Assembly (NCBI GenBank): GCA_030704615.1
Contig: CM060731.1
Span: 80,332,756 to 80,396,755 of the forward strand
DNA length: 64,000 bases
Direction: 5' to 3'
From: Takakia lepidozioides
Taxonomy: Eukaryota; Streptophyta; Takakiopsida; Takakiales; Takakiaceae
In this document: in pieces, positions 35,311 to 56,718 of the stretch
Position numbering within the stretch: the stretch's first letter is position 1
Layout: every line of letters starts with the position of its first letter
The notes under the pieces: generated by a model
Seen by the model: the letters and a program-made list of their open reading frames with translations, nothing else
What the model was told of the DNA's origin: nothing
Databases searched by the model: none
Position numbers and translations under genes: made by a program

Positions 35311-38300
35311 CTCCACTACCGAGACTTGTGCATCCCTACACTTAACCTGTCCATTTGCTATCCAAAAATAGTCCTCCCCCACCACTTGACACATGTACAA
35401 TAACTATCCCAAAACTACCCCTGGACGGTCTCACCCCATTGCTCCTCTCTGCTTTGGACATTAAGAAATTTCCGCTCCCAAAATTTGGGACCCGTATTTA
35501 GATGTGAAATTTTGTGCACAAATGCCTGGCTTGATTAATATGGAAAAGATTCCAATTCCCTCTTTCCAATACTGTTTGGAAAAAAAAATTATGCTTCATT
35601 TTGCAGTACAATATTCAGGGAAACAAGTTTTGTTGATTTTACCATCGTTCAAAGATCAAACACTACTTATCTCGTAGATCCAATGGTGGATTCCAATTTT
35701 GATGGACGGGCTGGATGCCTAGGGCAGGTCAGGGGCATCCAAACCTGGTGAAAAGGCTAGTTTGTCCTCAAATTGGAGCTGTGGTGCCAAACCTGCAAGA
35801 CCCATTTCCACTAACATGTAGACAAGGTTAACACATTCTCAGGTTGGAAGGGATTAATAAAACACATTAACATTTAAAATACGACATTTAAACAAACATC
35901 CACTTCTTTTACTTGAGCAGTTGGAGGCATAATCTCAATATCATATGCTATCAAAACATCCAATGCAAGTACAACTAGCACATAGGCAATCTCTCTCAAA
36001 AACAATCTCTATCTCAAGTCTAGAAATGCTAAACATATATCTTGTAATATTGTATTAGCTTCTAATCCCCTTAGTATCACCTTATCATTACCTTCTAACC
36101 CTATGATTAGGTATGTTTTAGGATGTATTCTTATCTTAACCCTTAACTTCCTACACGGCCCGTTTCAGGTAAACCTGTCTTGAGGACCATCCTAACTTTT
36201 GCAGATGAACTTTTTTTACATTCATTCCTTTGAGCATTTATAGTGGCCCATATGCTCCAATTTATTGCATGCCATTTGGAGCAGGCATGCGGCCTCCAGA
36301 TTTTTCTAAGGGGACAGTGGTCAAAAATTTATTGGGTGGAGGGGAGTTGACTAGAAACATGGGCCCCCCTCATTGGGCCATTGAAGCATTCTAAGCTAGT
36401 GATGCCAAAATTGTTGGATGCTACTCGACCTATTTGAATTTCGGTTTTCACCAATAGATCATCTTGAAATTTTTCCTGATGCTTATGGGCATTGTAAGAC
36501 AGCCCCTCACCAGAGGGATTTGAGTAATTATGATTTTTGAGATGACATGGTTTGGAGGTAAGCTTTAGGCTTGAATGTGCTTGCTAGGGATGGACATGTC
36601 AACCCTCACCAAAACACATACAAAGCAGCATATGCAATAAAATGTTGGTTTGATGTGAAATTTGGCATACAATTTGCATTTGTACTATACATTATGAAAA
36701 TTTGGGGTAGCCCTTTTGGAAAACTCAAAAAGCCCCTCAACATGCTTGGTCAAAGCAAATAAAGGTTTTTCTCAAAACCAAAAGAAAAGAAAACTTTTTC
36801 AAAAAAACAATATAATATCTCATACTCAACGGTGAAAATTCCTAAAATTTGGGGAGATGGTGTAAAGGCCAAGTAGGCATGTATGTGTACGGTCAATTTT
36901 TGTGGACGAATGCTGGTAGGTGGTTAGCCTCCCCTTAGTTCTAAGGGATAATAATTTTTGGGAGTGAAAAAAATCACTTTGTAGGAAGTTAAGGGTTAAC
37001 CCTTAAGTGTCAAACCGACCCGTTTTTGGTAGGTTAGGTTTCTTTAACCAGCCGTAACTTCCTATGGTTAAGGCTGATTGGCCTTTTTCTTGGCTCAATC
37101 AACAGATAATCGGGTCCCCCTTCATATGGCATTGGCCAATTGGTCAATGCCTGAAGGGGTATGGGTCTGGTGGCAACTAGGACCAGCAAGTGGAAGAAAG
37201 CTTCAGGGAGGCTCAAAGGTTGAATATACAATTTATTCTGTTCCTAGGTGACCAGAAGGGTAGAGGGTGTAAAACTTTATGTGATACCTATGCGGAGTGG
37301 TGAATTATATGTTAGCATATATTTTTTTATTACGTTGTAGGATGTGTATGTGACTATGATTTTTCTGCCCAAAATTACATCTGCAACGGAGTTTGTTATA
37401 TTCCATTACGACGTCATATGATTCTACACCGACCTTATAAAGGGTTCAAGGTGAATATATACGGAGAGAGGAAAGTTGGGAGGAAAGTTGGGCTTATCTC
37501 CACGCCGAGAAAATCCTATTTCCGCTCTACCTAGTCCGTACGGTTAATCGTGCAAAGAGATGTACCTTAACGCATGCCCATACACCCGCGAGCTTACCGT
37601 ACAGGAAGGGTGAGGCTTCACGCACATGGGGCCAATGTTTTAGTGTAGGGTAAGTATAAGGTAAAGGGCCCACAGGAAGCTTTCTAAGAATTAAGGCATG
37701 GCTCGAAGGCCCAAGCCAAAAATCTGGAAAGGCCCGGGTTGGGGCCTTTCCACAATGAAGCTTTACGCGAGGAATGGGTTACAATCTGGATAAATGCTAC
37801 ATTGTAAACGTTAAACTATCATAACCGTTGAGAAAATTTTACTCCCCTACTTGTGCATACTGTTTTGATAAGTGTTATTTGCTAACAAATGTTTACTCCT
37901 ATCTTCATTGATTTTCCCTTTAATAAATGTTAAGTGCACGATAAAGGCTACGAGATATGCCGCATGTTGTCCGAGCTAGCTTGAGATAAGCTCCAAAATA
38001 AAGCTCCAGCTAGGTTAACCCTTAAGTGTCAAAACTCATTTTCACCCTCTTGTGGAGAAACATGACCCTGGCCCACAAAAAAAAATTATCTAAAGAATCT
38101 CTGTGTCCCTGTAAAACTGACCGTTGGAATTACTTCCCACCTATCCCACCTCCTACCACAAAAATAAATCTCCACTAAGAACTAGGTGCCAAAAAAAGCA
38201 GTTTTTTGCTCGTATGTGGGCATTTTTAATTTTTTCTGTTTGAGAGCACACATTCTCATAAAATTTCAGTTTTTTCTGAAATGTTCTCAAGTGGGCTCCT

Positions 38301-39100
38301 TTGTAGTGACAAATTGGGGGGTCAAAATATGCCATTTTCTTTGGGCAGGCCAAAATCTATCTTCCTAAGATTATACAAAAAAATTCAGCCGTTCAATTCT
38401 TAATCCCTCCGGTTGAAGTGTCATGAACATCCATATGAGATCCCAAATTGTTTTTGGGACCAATCGGTAACTGCCCTCACATCTTGAGGTTCCCTGCCCA
38501 AGACTTCAAATGGCACACCTATGTTATAGCCTGCAGGCCTAGGATATTTGGAGCCATAGCCCAGAAGGGCACGGGGCTTGGGAGCTCCTCTGGCTTACCC
38601 GGCCCTGCTTTCATGGGGGGCCACTGCACCCTCAACCCTCTCAAACCCCCGCCCTAGGTCTGGCCCACCCCTCGTAGCGTTTTTCTCGAGCCCCGAGCTC
38701 TGCCGCCATCGCGGCTGCACTCCCTCCAGCCCGCCCTGCATGGTGTTGGCCGGATCTGCCATCGCCGTTGATTCAGGCTAGGATCCAGGCCTGGGAATGC
38801 CCAGACCTGCGCCCGGCGCCATGCCCCCCCCGGGCAATCAAGGGGTTTGGGGGAGCGTGCCGCGTTATCCTTTATGGGGTATCTTTCAGTCACCCTAACC
38901 TGACCGCAGTTGCCATGTCAGCAACTTGGGCAGGTTAGGGGGGCCAAATTCGCCTCAAAAAGCTGAGTGTGCCCCCTTCCGATTGGTCCCTCTACCCCCA
39001 ACACCCCATAGTGAGCCTCCCCTACTGCCACCTCCCTCCTACCTTTCCCAGCCATACTAGCCAAGTCTTGGCGCATGGAGTGCATGGTTAACTTAACCAC
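35311..39100. other. Gene-free interval with scattered short repeats
   Basis: No frame here shows a recognisable domain. A 21-bp phrase GGTTAACCCTTAAGTGTCAAA occurs directly repeated at 36994 and 38014, and TAACCCTTAACTTCCTACA near 36137 is inverted near 36981-36999, hinting at decayed inverted-repeat elements. A GC-rich patch lies at 38570-38840. Confidence 0.45.
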
Positions 39101-41148
39101 ACATACTTATTATAACAGCCAATACCAGCCGGGTCGGTTATTTAATACCCTGGTTGATACCCGGCCAGATTGAACCCCCCACCCACAGGCCACTGTAGAG
39201 GATGCCCACAGGTGACTAGGTGTCGCACCTTGTTCCAATACACGTCCAACTTTTTGTAAAACTTGGACATTGCTCTCAGAAAGCGTCACATTGTTCTCCC
39301 AAGTCGTCACTAGTAGTAAAAAAAGGCGCGTGTAGCTATCATCAATGAATTGAAAAAAAAAATGTTGGGATAAGCCTGTTGGTCTGGGGTTCAATCCCTG
39401 TTGGCTTGGTTTTTTGTCTGCCTTGGAGCTGCTTTCTGTCCCCTCTATGCGTCATTTCCGAGGTAGGGCGTCAGTTATCCCCCACGAGGGCCTTTCCTTG
39501 AGAGACCCAAAAAAGCAAACAGCGGCTGGGTGTATGTAGGGCAGGTGGCAGTGCGAGGCAAGGGAGGGGGGTTGACGAGGATGGTGGCGGTGGACGACAC
39601 GAGCGCTGTTGGGCAGCAAGTCCACCCCCGCATTGCGTCAGGGATGGGGCGGGCGCCTTGCGTTGTACAACCAAGCGCTGGAGCTGAACTCGTAGGTGGA
39701 TGTTTTGTAGCAGTCTCGTGGGCACCTGTGGTGAAGGCTGGTTTGAATGAGGTATGCAGGGGCAGCTCTTGAGGACAGTAGGAAGTCGGGTTAGATGGCT
39801 GCTGGGTAAGGACCGTGGAAGCAAGGATGGAGACAGGATTCAGGATCTGAAAGCTTCAACGCAGTGTGTATCTAGAAGCTTCTTATTAACACTGAGCTCT
39901 CTCAAATTGGTTATATATAATACTTACGTCTGTACTTGCTTTGAGGTTAAGACAAGAATTCTTGACAGACCATAGTACTGAGGTATACCAGTCTTTCTAG
40001 TACTAGAATTCCTGGAGAGGAGATAGTTTTTTAAATCAATTCTGTGGACGCTACGGATACAGCTAGTAAACTCGACAATACAGATTCTTAATTTCTTTGG
40101 ATTGTTGGAGGCAACAGTTTTTGTATTTGGCCTTGGCAGATGCAAACTCTTCATATTCCGGACGCAAACTTGGAGATGCTATTTCCGTATGGCATGTACG
40201 AAGTATGCTCGGTAGTTTTGGAGCTTGACAGTTGGCTATTCCCAGCCGAGGACGTTAATAATCTTGAAAGGTTTGTGTGAATTGATTGAAGGTGATCACC
40301 AAGGTCCCCAAATACAGATGATTATACAGGACAGCATCACAATCCAAACCGGGACGACTTCATATGATCTGATTACCACAGCATGTACTATGGACGTCTT
40401 CCTTATTTTGTGATAAAGCGGTGCAATGCAGGAGGAAGGTCTACAGGTTATCAATGTGTAACTTGGCTTCAGCATCATGAATGTGTCATCTTCCTCCCGG
40501 GCTAATTCCAAGTGCTTGTTCGGGTTCATGTAAAGGGGGCAACAATTGATACAAAGGGTTGAAATTGTGGCTACTGCTCGGGACCACATCGCGAGTTCCA
40601 TGTCCTATTGGATGTGATAGTATCAAATTTTCTAGCTCAGAGACCGAGGACCATCACTGTCAATTGATGTAACAGTTTAGATAAGCTGTACAGCAATATC
40701 AATCAGGGAAGACCTGGCAAGACCGCGGGGGACTGACTTCGGGAATTCAGGTTTCCTCTTGATTATTCGACAGGTTTCTTACAATAATTTCTGGTCTCCA
40801 GGTTTAGTATGCAGCTTCAGAGATTTCAAGGGTGCTGGAGGGCGCGATCACTACTGAAGACATGCCTGGACAGGCCAGACCATCTAAGATTCTATCTCGC
40901 AAATTCCACGACAGTTGCCAGGCGTCCGAAACACCAGATTAAACGCGCAGTTTAGACCGAAAATAATTTTTTGTCCAGAGGAAACTGAGTACAAAGAAGC
41001 TCCAGGGATGGGTATCTCTAAATTTGGGACACATAATGTGTCTGCGTGCAGCTGTACAGGATTTAGCTCTGCCAGATTGAATGGATTACGGGAGGGGACG
41101 AATTGGCAAGGTTTTGGGCTTCAACTTACCCACTTCAGTAAGATTCTG
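39101..41148. promoter_or_regulatory. Upstream region of the receptor kinase, no defined element
   Basis: Two tRNA-like GGTTCAATC phrases (39369-39400 plus and near 39165 minus) suggest SINE relics. The minus frame 39394-39110 begins like an integrase core (FIDDSYTR) but nothing else supports that. The kinase promoter and 5' leader should lie in the last part; no TATA box was convincing. Confidence 0.3.
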
Positions 41149-49557
<8,409 letters not shown>

Positions 49558-50630
49558 GGAGCCTGGACCAAGCAGCAATGAAATTTCCGACAGGTTTAGG
49601 CTTGGGATGCCTCGGTAGCATGGAAACATTCTCACTTCTATAGGAGTCCCGCAACATTTTATCTTCCAATCTGATTTATTGTAGTAGTCCCTTCCACTGT
49701 CTGAGTATTGCGCTTCAGTGCTGCATTCATAGACTCGGAGAATCCTACTTTATCCTGCAGGCATCCCTACTAGTTACCTTCACCAATGAGGCAATACCTG
49801 CTGTGTCAGAGTGCTCTCATTGAGCTGTAACATACAGAAATTCCAAAGAAACTTACATGCATCAGATCCATTGCCTTACTTGCTTGGTACAAAAGAAATT
49901 CTGTGACCAGAACACCGCCTGAAGCAACATCGAAACATGCAACACGGCACTGGCAGGTCATGCAGCTTGGAGATTTTGCACTCAATACTCACGATTCCTT
50001 GTTGAAACATAGCACCCCTTGAAACTCTTGTGCGCCTTCTTGAGCCTACACTGGAGGTGAAAGCCGGTGATAGCATAGTGCCATGACCACTTGCGAGACT
50101 TTTCAATCCTGCAGATCGTATCTTGTTCTGGCGAAATTCTCTTGTTCAGTTGAAATGACAAGCTTCAAGATTCACTTCTGCACATTACCATCTGATTGAA
50201 TATCACATGTTTCTGTGGACGTCTTTACTTAGATCCTACCTGGCCGCATGAGCAACCTGACTATGGGTGTCTACTGTAGAAGTTCCTTCATTTGAGAGCA
50301 GTGCTGACCTCTTACGAAGTACCGAGTACGTGCTTTCCTGAAGACGAGGACGTGAAGTTTTATGTGCAAAAGCAGGAAGATAAGGTCAGCCTGTAAACGA
50401 AAATGATGTAAATCCCAAGGTTCATGGCTCTATGGCCACCCCACCGAATTCCTCAGGCTGAATTGCTTTTATGACATCGAACAAGCCAGACCAAATGTGA
50501 TCTGCATTATGCAACGTACCACCATAACGCAATTGGAATGACTCCGAGCTCAAGAGGATTCCTCGGAGGATATTATAATCGGAATGCTTTCACCGCCCAT
50601 GAACAGCCCAAGAACTCTACTTCACCGTAC
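49558..50630. other. 3' flank of the receptor kinase
   Basis: Contains the 3' UTR and a segment around 49800 (GTCAGAGTGCTCTCATTGAG) that recurs in the duplicated unit near 54890. No gene seen. Confidence 0.5.
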
Positions 50631-50639
50631 ACAAGTGTC

Positions 50640-51072
50640 GCCCTAAGACGAAGTGCCTCAAGCAGTTAGGCCGTGAGCTTGGAGTCTTCAAACTTGGGAG
50701 GCTCTAAAAATTGCTGTACCTTCCGTAAGAAGAAAAAATGGTGCTCTATTTCCACTTTCTGCAACGTGCAGACGGGACAGATTGTAGCCTCACTTCTCCA
50801 TTCCAAGCCTAAGGCTGTCAGCCAACTCTCATTGCGCCGAAGACCCTATGAGGATTGAACTGTGCGTAGTGGCCTGACTGGCAGCCGGTGTCCAGGTGCG
50901 GACGGCTTCCAACGAGCGGTTGGTCATCAGCCCACAACCTTTGACCTGCCGCGGTTGTTTGTGGTGCCAAGATCCGCTGTAGGAATGCGGTCTGTAGATG
51001 ATTTATAGTGGGCGCAAGCCCCCAGATGACTCTTGAACAGGTCGGGTGAACAGTTGATGGCTCTTTGCGCAA
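50640..51072 (-). mobile_element. Decayed LINE relic, zinc-binding C-terminal region
   Basis: The minus-strand frame 51072-50818 reads VIWGLAPTINHLQTAFLQRI, like the segment after reverse transcriptase in non-LTR elements. A frame shift later, about 50840-50720 reads ICPVC then EIEHHFFF, matching the CPAC...EIETEEHFFF zinc-binding motif of the LINE at 20.8-21.3 kb. Same family, older copy. Confidence 0.55.
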
Positions 51073-51875
51073 GCGAGTTATGAGTACCGTATGCCTCAGG
51101 TCATCTGCTTAATATCAATGCTACTCTGCACCCGGTTTTTGCAACCCTTGTCAAATCCCCGAAGCCCTAGGGATTGCATCCAAGCTTTTGTAAAGTCCGG
51201 CAAACAAACAACGTATCTTTGTCGCTGCCAGTTGAATCATGGCTTCGGGAGGGTGAAGACAAGCTTCTAAAGAACCAGAGGTTAACTGAAACAACCACAT
51301 GGGTTGACCAGACCAATACAAAGCAGTTTGCGCGTTTAAGGTTAATGAATTGCACAAAGCTAAGTACTTACTGTGAACATCAACTAAAATCTAGTAATCC
51401 CTCAACAAGACACGAAGAGATGAAGGCCTAGAATTAGTGATTGTGACGGCGTTAAACCGAGCGAACATGTAGATAGAGAAAAAGCCCATAGACTATGGGA
51501 AACAGATGACCAACATTTCAGAGCTATGCTGGGTTGGATATCCAGACAGACATGTTGCGACAAGGAAGATCAGTGTGCAGTCTCAAATTTAAACTCCCGG
51601 GCAAGGATCTAAGATTCAGCATATATACAACACGTTCACCACATACATGTGGCCAATCTAAAGTCTACCCATCTTTCAATTCAATGTATTACGAGGTCCT
51701 ACTTCGTTCCTCATGTTGATTGCATGGAGAAGTTTGCAAGTGAACGAAAGAGGCAGTAGTTTTTCGCTAGCCATCCGAAATACACAACGTACTAACAAGT
51801 GTCTCTCAAGATCCTTTGGATTTAAGAGAGGACTTGCAAGAGACTACTTTACTGTCGTTCAGCAGTTCGGAAGCG

Positions 51876-52947
51876 TCATTGAGAGCCTGTGCCAGAACAA
51901 GTATCATCAGCGTCATATTCTATTAAAGGGTCGTCGTCCTCGCAAGAGTCGACACCATGCGGAGCGTGCCCATTGCCAAAAGCTCTGATGTGGTCTTTGA
52001 GAGACCGTTTGTGCTTGAAGTCTGAGCCACAGGTGCAGAACCAGAACATGCCACAGTTCTTCTCATGAGTGCGCCAATCGCCTCGGACGGCAAAGGCCTT
52101 GCTGCACTTGCGGCAAACAAATGGTTTGATGCCATGCTTTCTCTTGTAATGTGTCTGCAACGTGCGGAAATCTTTCAGGGGCTTGGCACGCGGATGTTCA
52201 ATACTGTTGCGGCAACCTTCGGCACAGCAATAGCAAGGCAGTCTAAGCATGGCTGTTGGCTGCGTGCCCCGTAATGATTCCGGACCTTTTCTATGTTGTG
52301 ATCCGTGGCCCCACATGTGCATCTGCAGTCAAGTTGTACCACAGTTCGTCAGATCTAGATTATCCAAGTTATGCAATTACGAACTCGTAATGTTTTTTGA
52401 AGCTCCAAGTTCGCAGTGACATGATGTAGTGAAGAACTGCAAAAGACAACTGATCATACAAGGCCTGCCGCAAAGAAAAAGTGCTAACCTGCATGTTGTT
52501 GAAGCGATTGAATGTCTTGCTGCAGACTGGACATGAAAATTGTGTAGGCCCAATCAGAATCTGTGCTGGAGTAGGAATCCAGTAGTGGCCTTCAGGCAAC
52601 CGTCCTCGTCCCCGCTGAAATCGATCGTTCTCGGCACTAAGGGCGTGATACCCACCACCCTCATCTTTCATTCCCAAGATCAAAGCATCCGATGATGGGG
52701 GTCCAATACGAAGTGCAACTGAACATACATTGTCATCAGAATGTTCACATGCATTACAGTCTGATACTAGTAAGGCACTTCTCACCGCCGAAGAGTACTC
52801 TGGCTGGTGATCAAAGGTACTTGGGAGACTCAAGCTCAGGAACGGTAGCAGATCAGGAGAGGGGACAGAGAGAGAGGACACAAATCGCAGATCACGAGGA
52901 GAGGACACGCACCGCTGCCATTGAATGCAACCACCATTTCGATCCAT
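51876..52947 (-). CDS. WIP-type C2H2 zinc-finger transcription factor, copy A
   Basis: Nuclear transcription factor of the plant WIP subfamily (relatives: TRANSPARENT TESTA1, NO TRANSMITTING TRACT). Exons 52947-52489 and 52322-51876; 301 aa. Seen: Pro/Leu-rich N terminus with [16 protein letters not shown] signature [15 protein letters not shown]; finger 1 C-x2-C split by the intron at NNMQ/MHMWGH, the family's usual position; finger 2 CYCC...[21 protein letters not shown]; finger 3 [21 protein letters not shown]; finger 4 [16 protein letters not shown]; acidic tail. Compared with copy B it lacks about 50 N-terminal residues including the His-rich stretch, and a TATA-like TATATAA lies only about 55 bp before the ATG (see findings). 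The zinc-finger region is intact, so probably functional. Confidence 0.95.
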
Positions 52948-53470
52948 GACCTCGACTCAAGCTAAACTGTGGACACATATCCTCGGGAAACGACTCCAAG
53001 TTATATATGTGAACAGTACATAGAGTAGTGGGAGGACAGATGGGCACTCTATATTAGTTTAACCGACAAGAGAGTCAATGTGTCCGACCAAATGTCTGCC
53101 GAGTGTCTGCAGCTCTTTAACACTGCCATTGATTCTATGCCACACAAGGAAGAGTGCGGAACCTAGTGCACAGCTTACCTGGAGCAAAATAATATATCTA
53201 ACACAGTTCTAACAAATTTGTTTTCTCTCCCCACTCTCTCTCTCGCTCCCTAACTCTTCTCTTTCGTATATTATATATGTCTTGCTCATGAGGGTGGGGC
53301 CGTACAGCTCAATATTTAGCAAAGACAGACTGACCTGGGAGACAAGTTCATGACAAATGTTGGTGCACTGCAGGGCATCTTCGAACGACAATTTCTGCAA
53401 CACTGAACAACTTTCTTCCAAACATGGAATCATCCAGCGCAGTGAATACTTGCATTTCATATTCATCACC
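52948..53470 (-). promoter_or_regulatory. Upstream region of WIP copy A (module shared by three units)
   Basis: Contains, reading away from the gene: CCACAGTTTAGC (52961-52972 complement), TATATAA (about 53001-53007 complement), the block complementary to AACCGACAAGAGAGTCAATG (53061), and the block complementary to TGACAAATGTTGGTGCACTG (53351). The same blocks in the same order precede copy B and the third, lost copy. Their retention fits conserved promoter function or simply recent duplication. Confidence 0.6.
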
Positions 53471-54440
53471 GAGTGGCTGGCCGCTAAAAGTAGAAAGGAC
53501 GACTTAGGGTCTGTATATAATGTTTGTTCTGTGTTGTAAACCGATCATGCCGTTGCAATCCAGTCCAGAACTTATTAAATTACTATTTTAGTCTACAGAT
53601 ACAGACTCGTATCAATTTTTGCTTCGAAAATTGTAGTCTCGTGCTGTCTCGTGAACACTCACCCTCACTGTCCCATAAGAGCCATGGTCCTTGAATCACA
53701 TGGCCACACAAGGTTATTTTGTAGGGGAGACATGTTGCAGGCTGGCCCGGCGTCTAGAGTGTTCAGAAGCAGCTCGGAATTCTCTTTTGGCTTGTCCAAA
53801 CTCGCAACCTTCAATTGAAAGTAGTTCTCCTTCATGCAGAACTGGCTTGATTGACCTATATGTACATCTAGATTGGGGTGCTTCTTCTGAAATGACAGGT
53901 GCAACCAAGAAGATTGAATGTCACTGCTACCAGTGAATTAAATGAAGATGTTGCACTGGTTGTTAAACAGAAAATCAAGAAACTATGTTTACCTATTCTT
54001 CACAGACATATGGTGCGCAACGCCCATACTCGCCATTGAAAACGATAATATCTCCACTGGTGTACACAATTGAAAACGATTTTTTAACGATCAAGGTCTG
54101 CCGCGCCATCATGTGGAGACAGATTTAGGGGGCCCACATGTGAATTTGAAGAGAGAGATGACAGTCAACCGATCGGTAGTTGGTGGGTACAGCGGAGTTG
54201 AATATGGCACATAAGTATGATCGGGGTTGTGCAAAGAGCTTACAGTATTTGGCAGCGTCGTTGAGCACTCACATAAGGATGTCCGAACATTTATTTTGCT
54301 CAGTACATGCAGTCTACACGAGCTACATTTTGTTGAATATATGTGATCGCTCAAGTGTTCCAGGTTATGGTTCAGCCGCTTCCTAAAGAGAAGTACATCG
54401 ACAGTACGCACAACGTCTAGATTCAACTTGAAAAGCTAAT
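53471..54440. other. Distal upstream region of WIP copy A
   Basis: No gene seen. A segment near 54109-54127 (ATCATGTGGAGACAGATTTA) resembles one near 59570-59590 upstream of copy B, so the duplicated unit extends at least this far. Confidence 0.5.
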
Positions 54441-54479
54441 TTGCAATTTTGCACTTCGTAACAGCTACATCAATCCAGC

Positions 54480-54930
54480 AATGCAGACAGATAGGCAGGT
54501 TTAGAACCCAATTACCCAGACGAACATAATGATATTGAGAACCAGACCCCACTGATGGAGTTCATTTAAACGTCTGCAAAGAATCTTCACTCTTTTGAGG
54601 TTGTCGGACCAAGCAGCGATGAATCGATACAAATATCTGAATTATTAGAGAGTAGTATATAAAGCATGTGGTGCCAGCTGGGTACCATGATCCAGAAACA
54701 TTCGCACTGAAAGGGCACTGGACTAATGGGGTCCAGAAGGAATATCTTATCTTCGTACATCTAGTAGCATGGATCTCCCTTACGCTGTCAAAGTATTACT
54801 ATGCTAACATATTTTAATATTCTTCCTTCAGAAATCTCTCGAGTGACCTCTTTTGGACCTGCATCTTTTTTCTGAGCTCCCCCACTGTGTCAGAGTGCTC
54901 TCATTGAGCTGTAACGTACACAAATGCACA
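54480..54930 (+). pseudogene. Duplicated 3' tail of the LRR receptor kinase
   Basis: AATGATATTGAG then CCCCACTGATGGAG (54527-54560) matches the last coding exon of the kinase at 49489-49530, GGACCAAGCAGCGATGAA (54605) matches its 3' UTR at 49565, and GTCAGAGTGCTCTCATTGAG (54889) matches 49806. The reading frame is broken and no kinase-domain sequence precedes it. It is the left margin of the second duplicated unit. Confidence 0.75.
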
Positions 54931-56718
54931 AAGCTGCGGAGTCATCAAGCATTTCACGCTTGTTACATAATAGTCACTGTGTTCTCATTCCACTTGCAAA
55001 GATTCCAACTGTACGAAAATCTCGGCAACATCTCAATAGCTAAGTGCTACATGCGTGTCACTAATAAAATGGCGGCATGGGGATTTCTAACCCGGGGAGG
55101 CATAATAGTGGGATACCGCAGGCCCAGGTAGTAGCGTAGTCAACATCATTCGACTTGCAATCTTATTATCAATTGCCTTAAATCGAAGTTCAATACACGT
55201 GTACGATTCAATATTCATGTACAACTGTTGAGAAAAATTGGGCACTAAACTTCCTGCGCGTGTCTTGAGGATCTGGAGGGCACATCCAGTGAATGTTGCA
55301 CGTACTAGGCCTAGTGTCACGAGAAAGAGCAAAGTTTGTGATTCACGCTGAGCTTGATTCATCAAGTTATTCCGTACATTTGCACACAGTAGGTTTTGTA
55401 CTAAATTGACAGAATATCGGGAACTGTAGAAGGGATATTTGAGACTAACTGGCTGAAGGGGCAGGAGTTATATTGGTCAACGACCTGTACTTCTGTCTTC
55501 GAGATGCAGACTTGAATGCATAGAGTATATATCGTCTTTCTCGAATTGAGAAGGGAAGGTGTTACAGTGGCGGTCCTAATATTTTGCTAAGGGAAACATG
55601 ATGTTACTCCCAGCTCATGAGATCCATCTATCGACATTTTCATTATATAAAGCCTGAAGGCCGTGAGCAGAGTCTGAAAGAGAGTTTCTTTTGGCCAGGG
55701 GTAAAGACCTTTCCCAATGTACAAGTCAAAAAAGTTGTTTTACGTTCCAATTCCTCCAGTTCCTCCTTTATTTTAAAAGTCACAGGCAACTGTACCTGCG
55801 GGAAACAATCACATGACATAGCGCCCCTCGAACAGTCACACAAACATTGTCATCTCTCCAATTGCTGAGGATGAAATTAGAAAAAGAGAAACTAGATGAA
55901 GACGTAATGTCCAGTACAGAGAACGGAGCAGCCATGAAGCAGGGGCAGGTTTGAACTAGCAACAACCTGAGCAATCAATCATATTTTCAGTCCTTGAGAA
56001 GCTTCTCAAGACAAAGAATCCAAGCGAAAGTATTTCTTGGCTTAAAGGAGCATATAATGATTCGCTTCAATGGTCAAATATTTCCAGCTTTCATGTTCCC
56101 ACTCAAATAACACAAAATCTAGGCACCATGCAGCAGGGGGGCGGTGCTGTTCTCTGCCCTCCCTCCTAACGACTCAGGTGTGAATCATGTTGTGACAGTA
56201 GAAAAGAAATATAGGCAACAAAAACTGTAGATCAGCTGGGCTCCAGGGGAGGGAATCTGTAGTTGCTAAATCTGCAATCACAGAAGAAAATACAAGATGC
56301 AGACATCTTAAACATGAGTCGAGTTCTCACAGCTCTGCAACCTTAGATCAGGCAGACATTTGTACGAGGCATACAGCTTGTAAACCATGCAAGATCTCAA
56401 CTTAAACTCCCGAAGACAGGATGCGTATAGATCACATTTACAACATGTGGGCGACCTTGTGTTCACCAACTTTCCAATTAACACTACCTACTTTACCTGA
56501 CTACTTCATGGGAGTTTGACATGTTCATTTACATCAAGAAGTTTACATGTGACTGGAAGTCTGAGAAGTTATTTCCCGAACGTCCAAATACTCACTAGCA
56601 AGCATCTCTCTAAATCATGTTAGAAAGAAAGAAACAGAAAAAAGAGAGGACTTGCTAGTTACTAGGTACTGCTTACAGCTAAATGCAACTTAGCGTACAC
56701 TTAATCCTTGGTCCCTAG
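54931..56718. other. Spacer within the second duplicated unit
   Basis: No gene seen. The part from about 56340 (AACTTAAACTCCCGAAGACA) is homologous to about 51585 (AAATTTAAACTCCCGGGCAA) downstream of copy A, confirming the unit structure. Confidence 0.55.

Noticed and set aside
39110-39394. Minus-strand frame beginning near FIDDSYTR, like a retrotransposon integrase core
   Set aside because: Only a few residues match, with no catalytic triad, LTRs or neighbouring pol domains.
52065-52274. Plus-strand frames opposite the WIP exons
   Set aside because: Shadows of the minus-strand zinc-finger coding sequence, as are the equivalents at 56905-57117.
55780-55810. CTGTACCTGCGGGAAACAA, nearly identical to the end of the receptor-kinase CTCGKQ exon at 45836-45854
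   Set aside because: Only about 19 bp match, the flanks do not align convincingly, and it lies in the wrong order for a simple copy of the unit.
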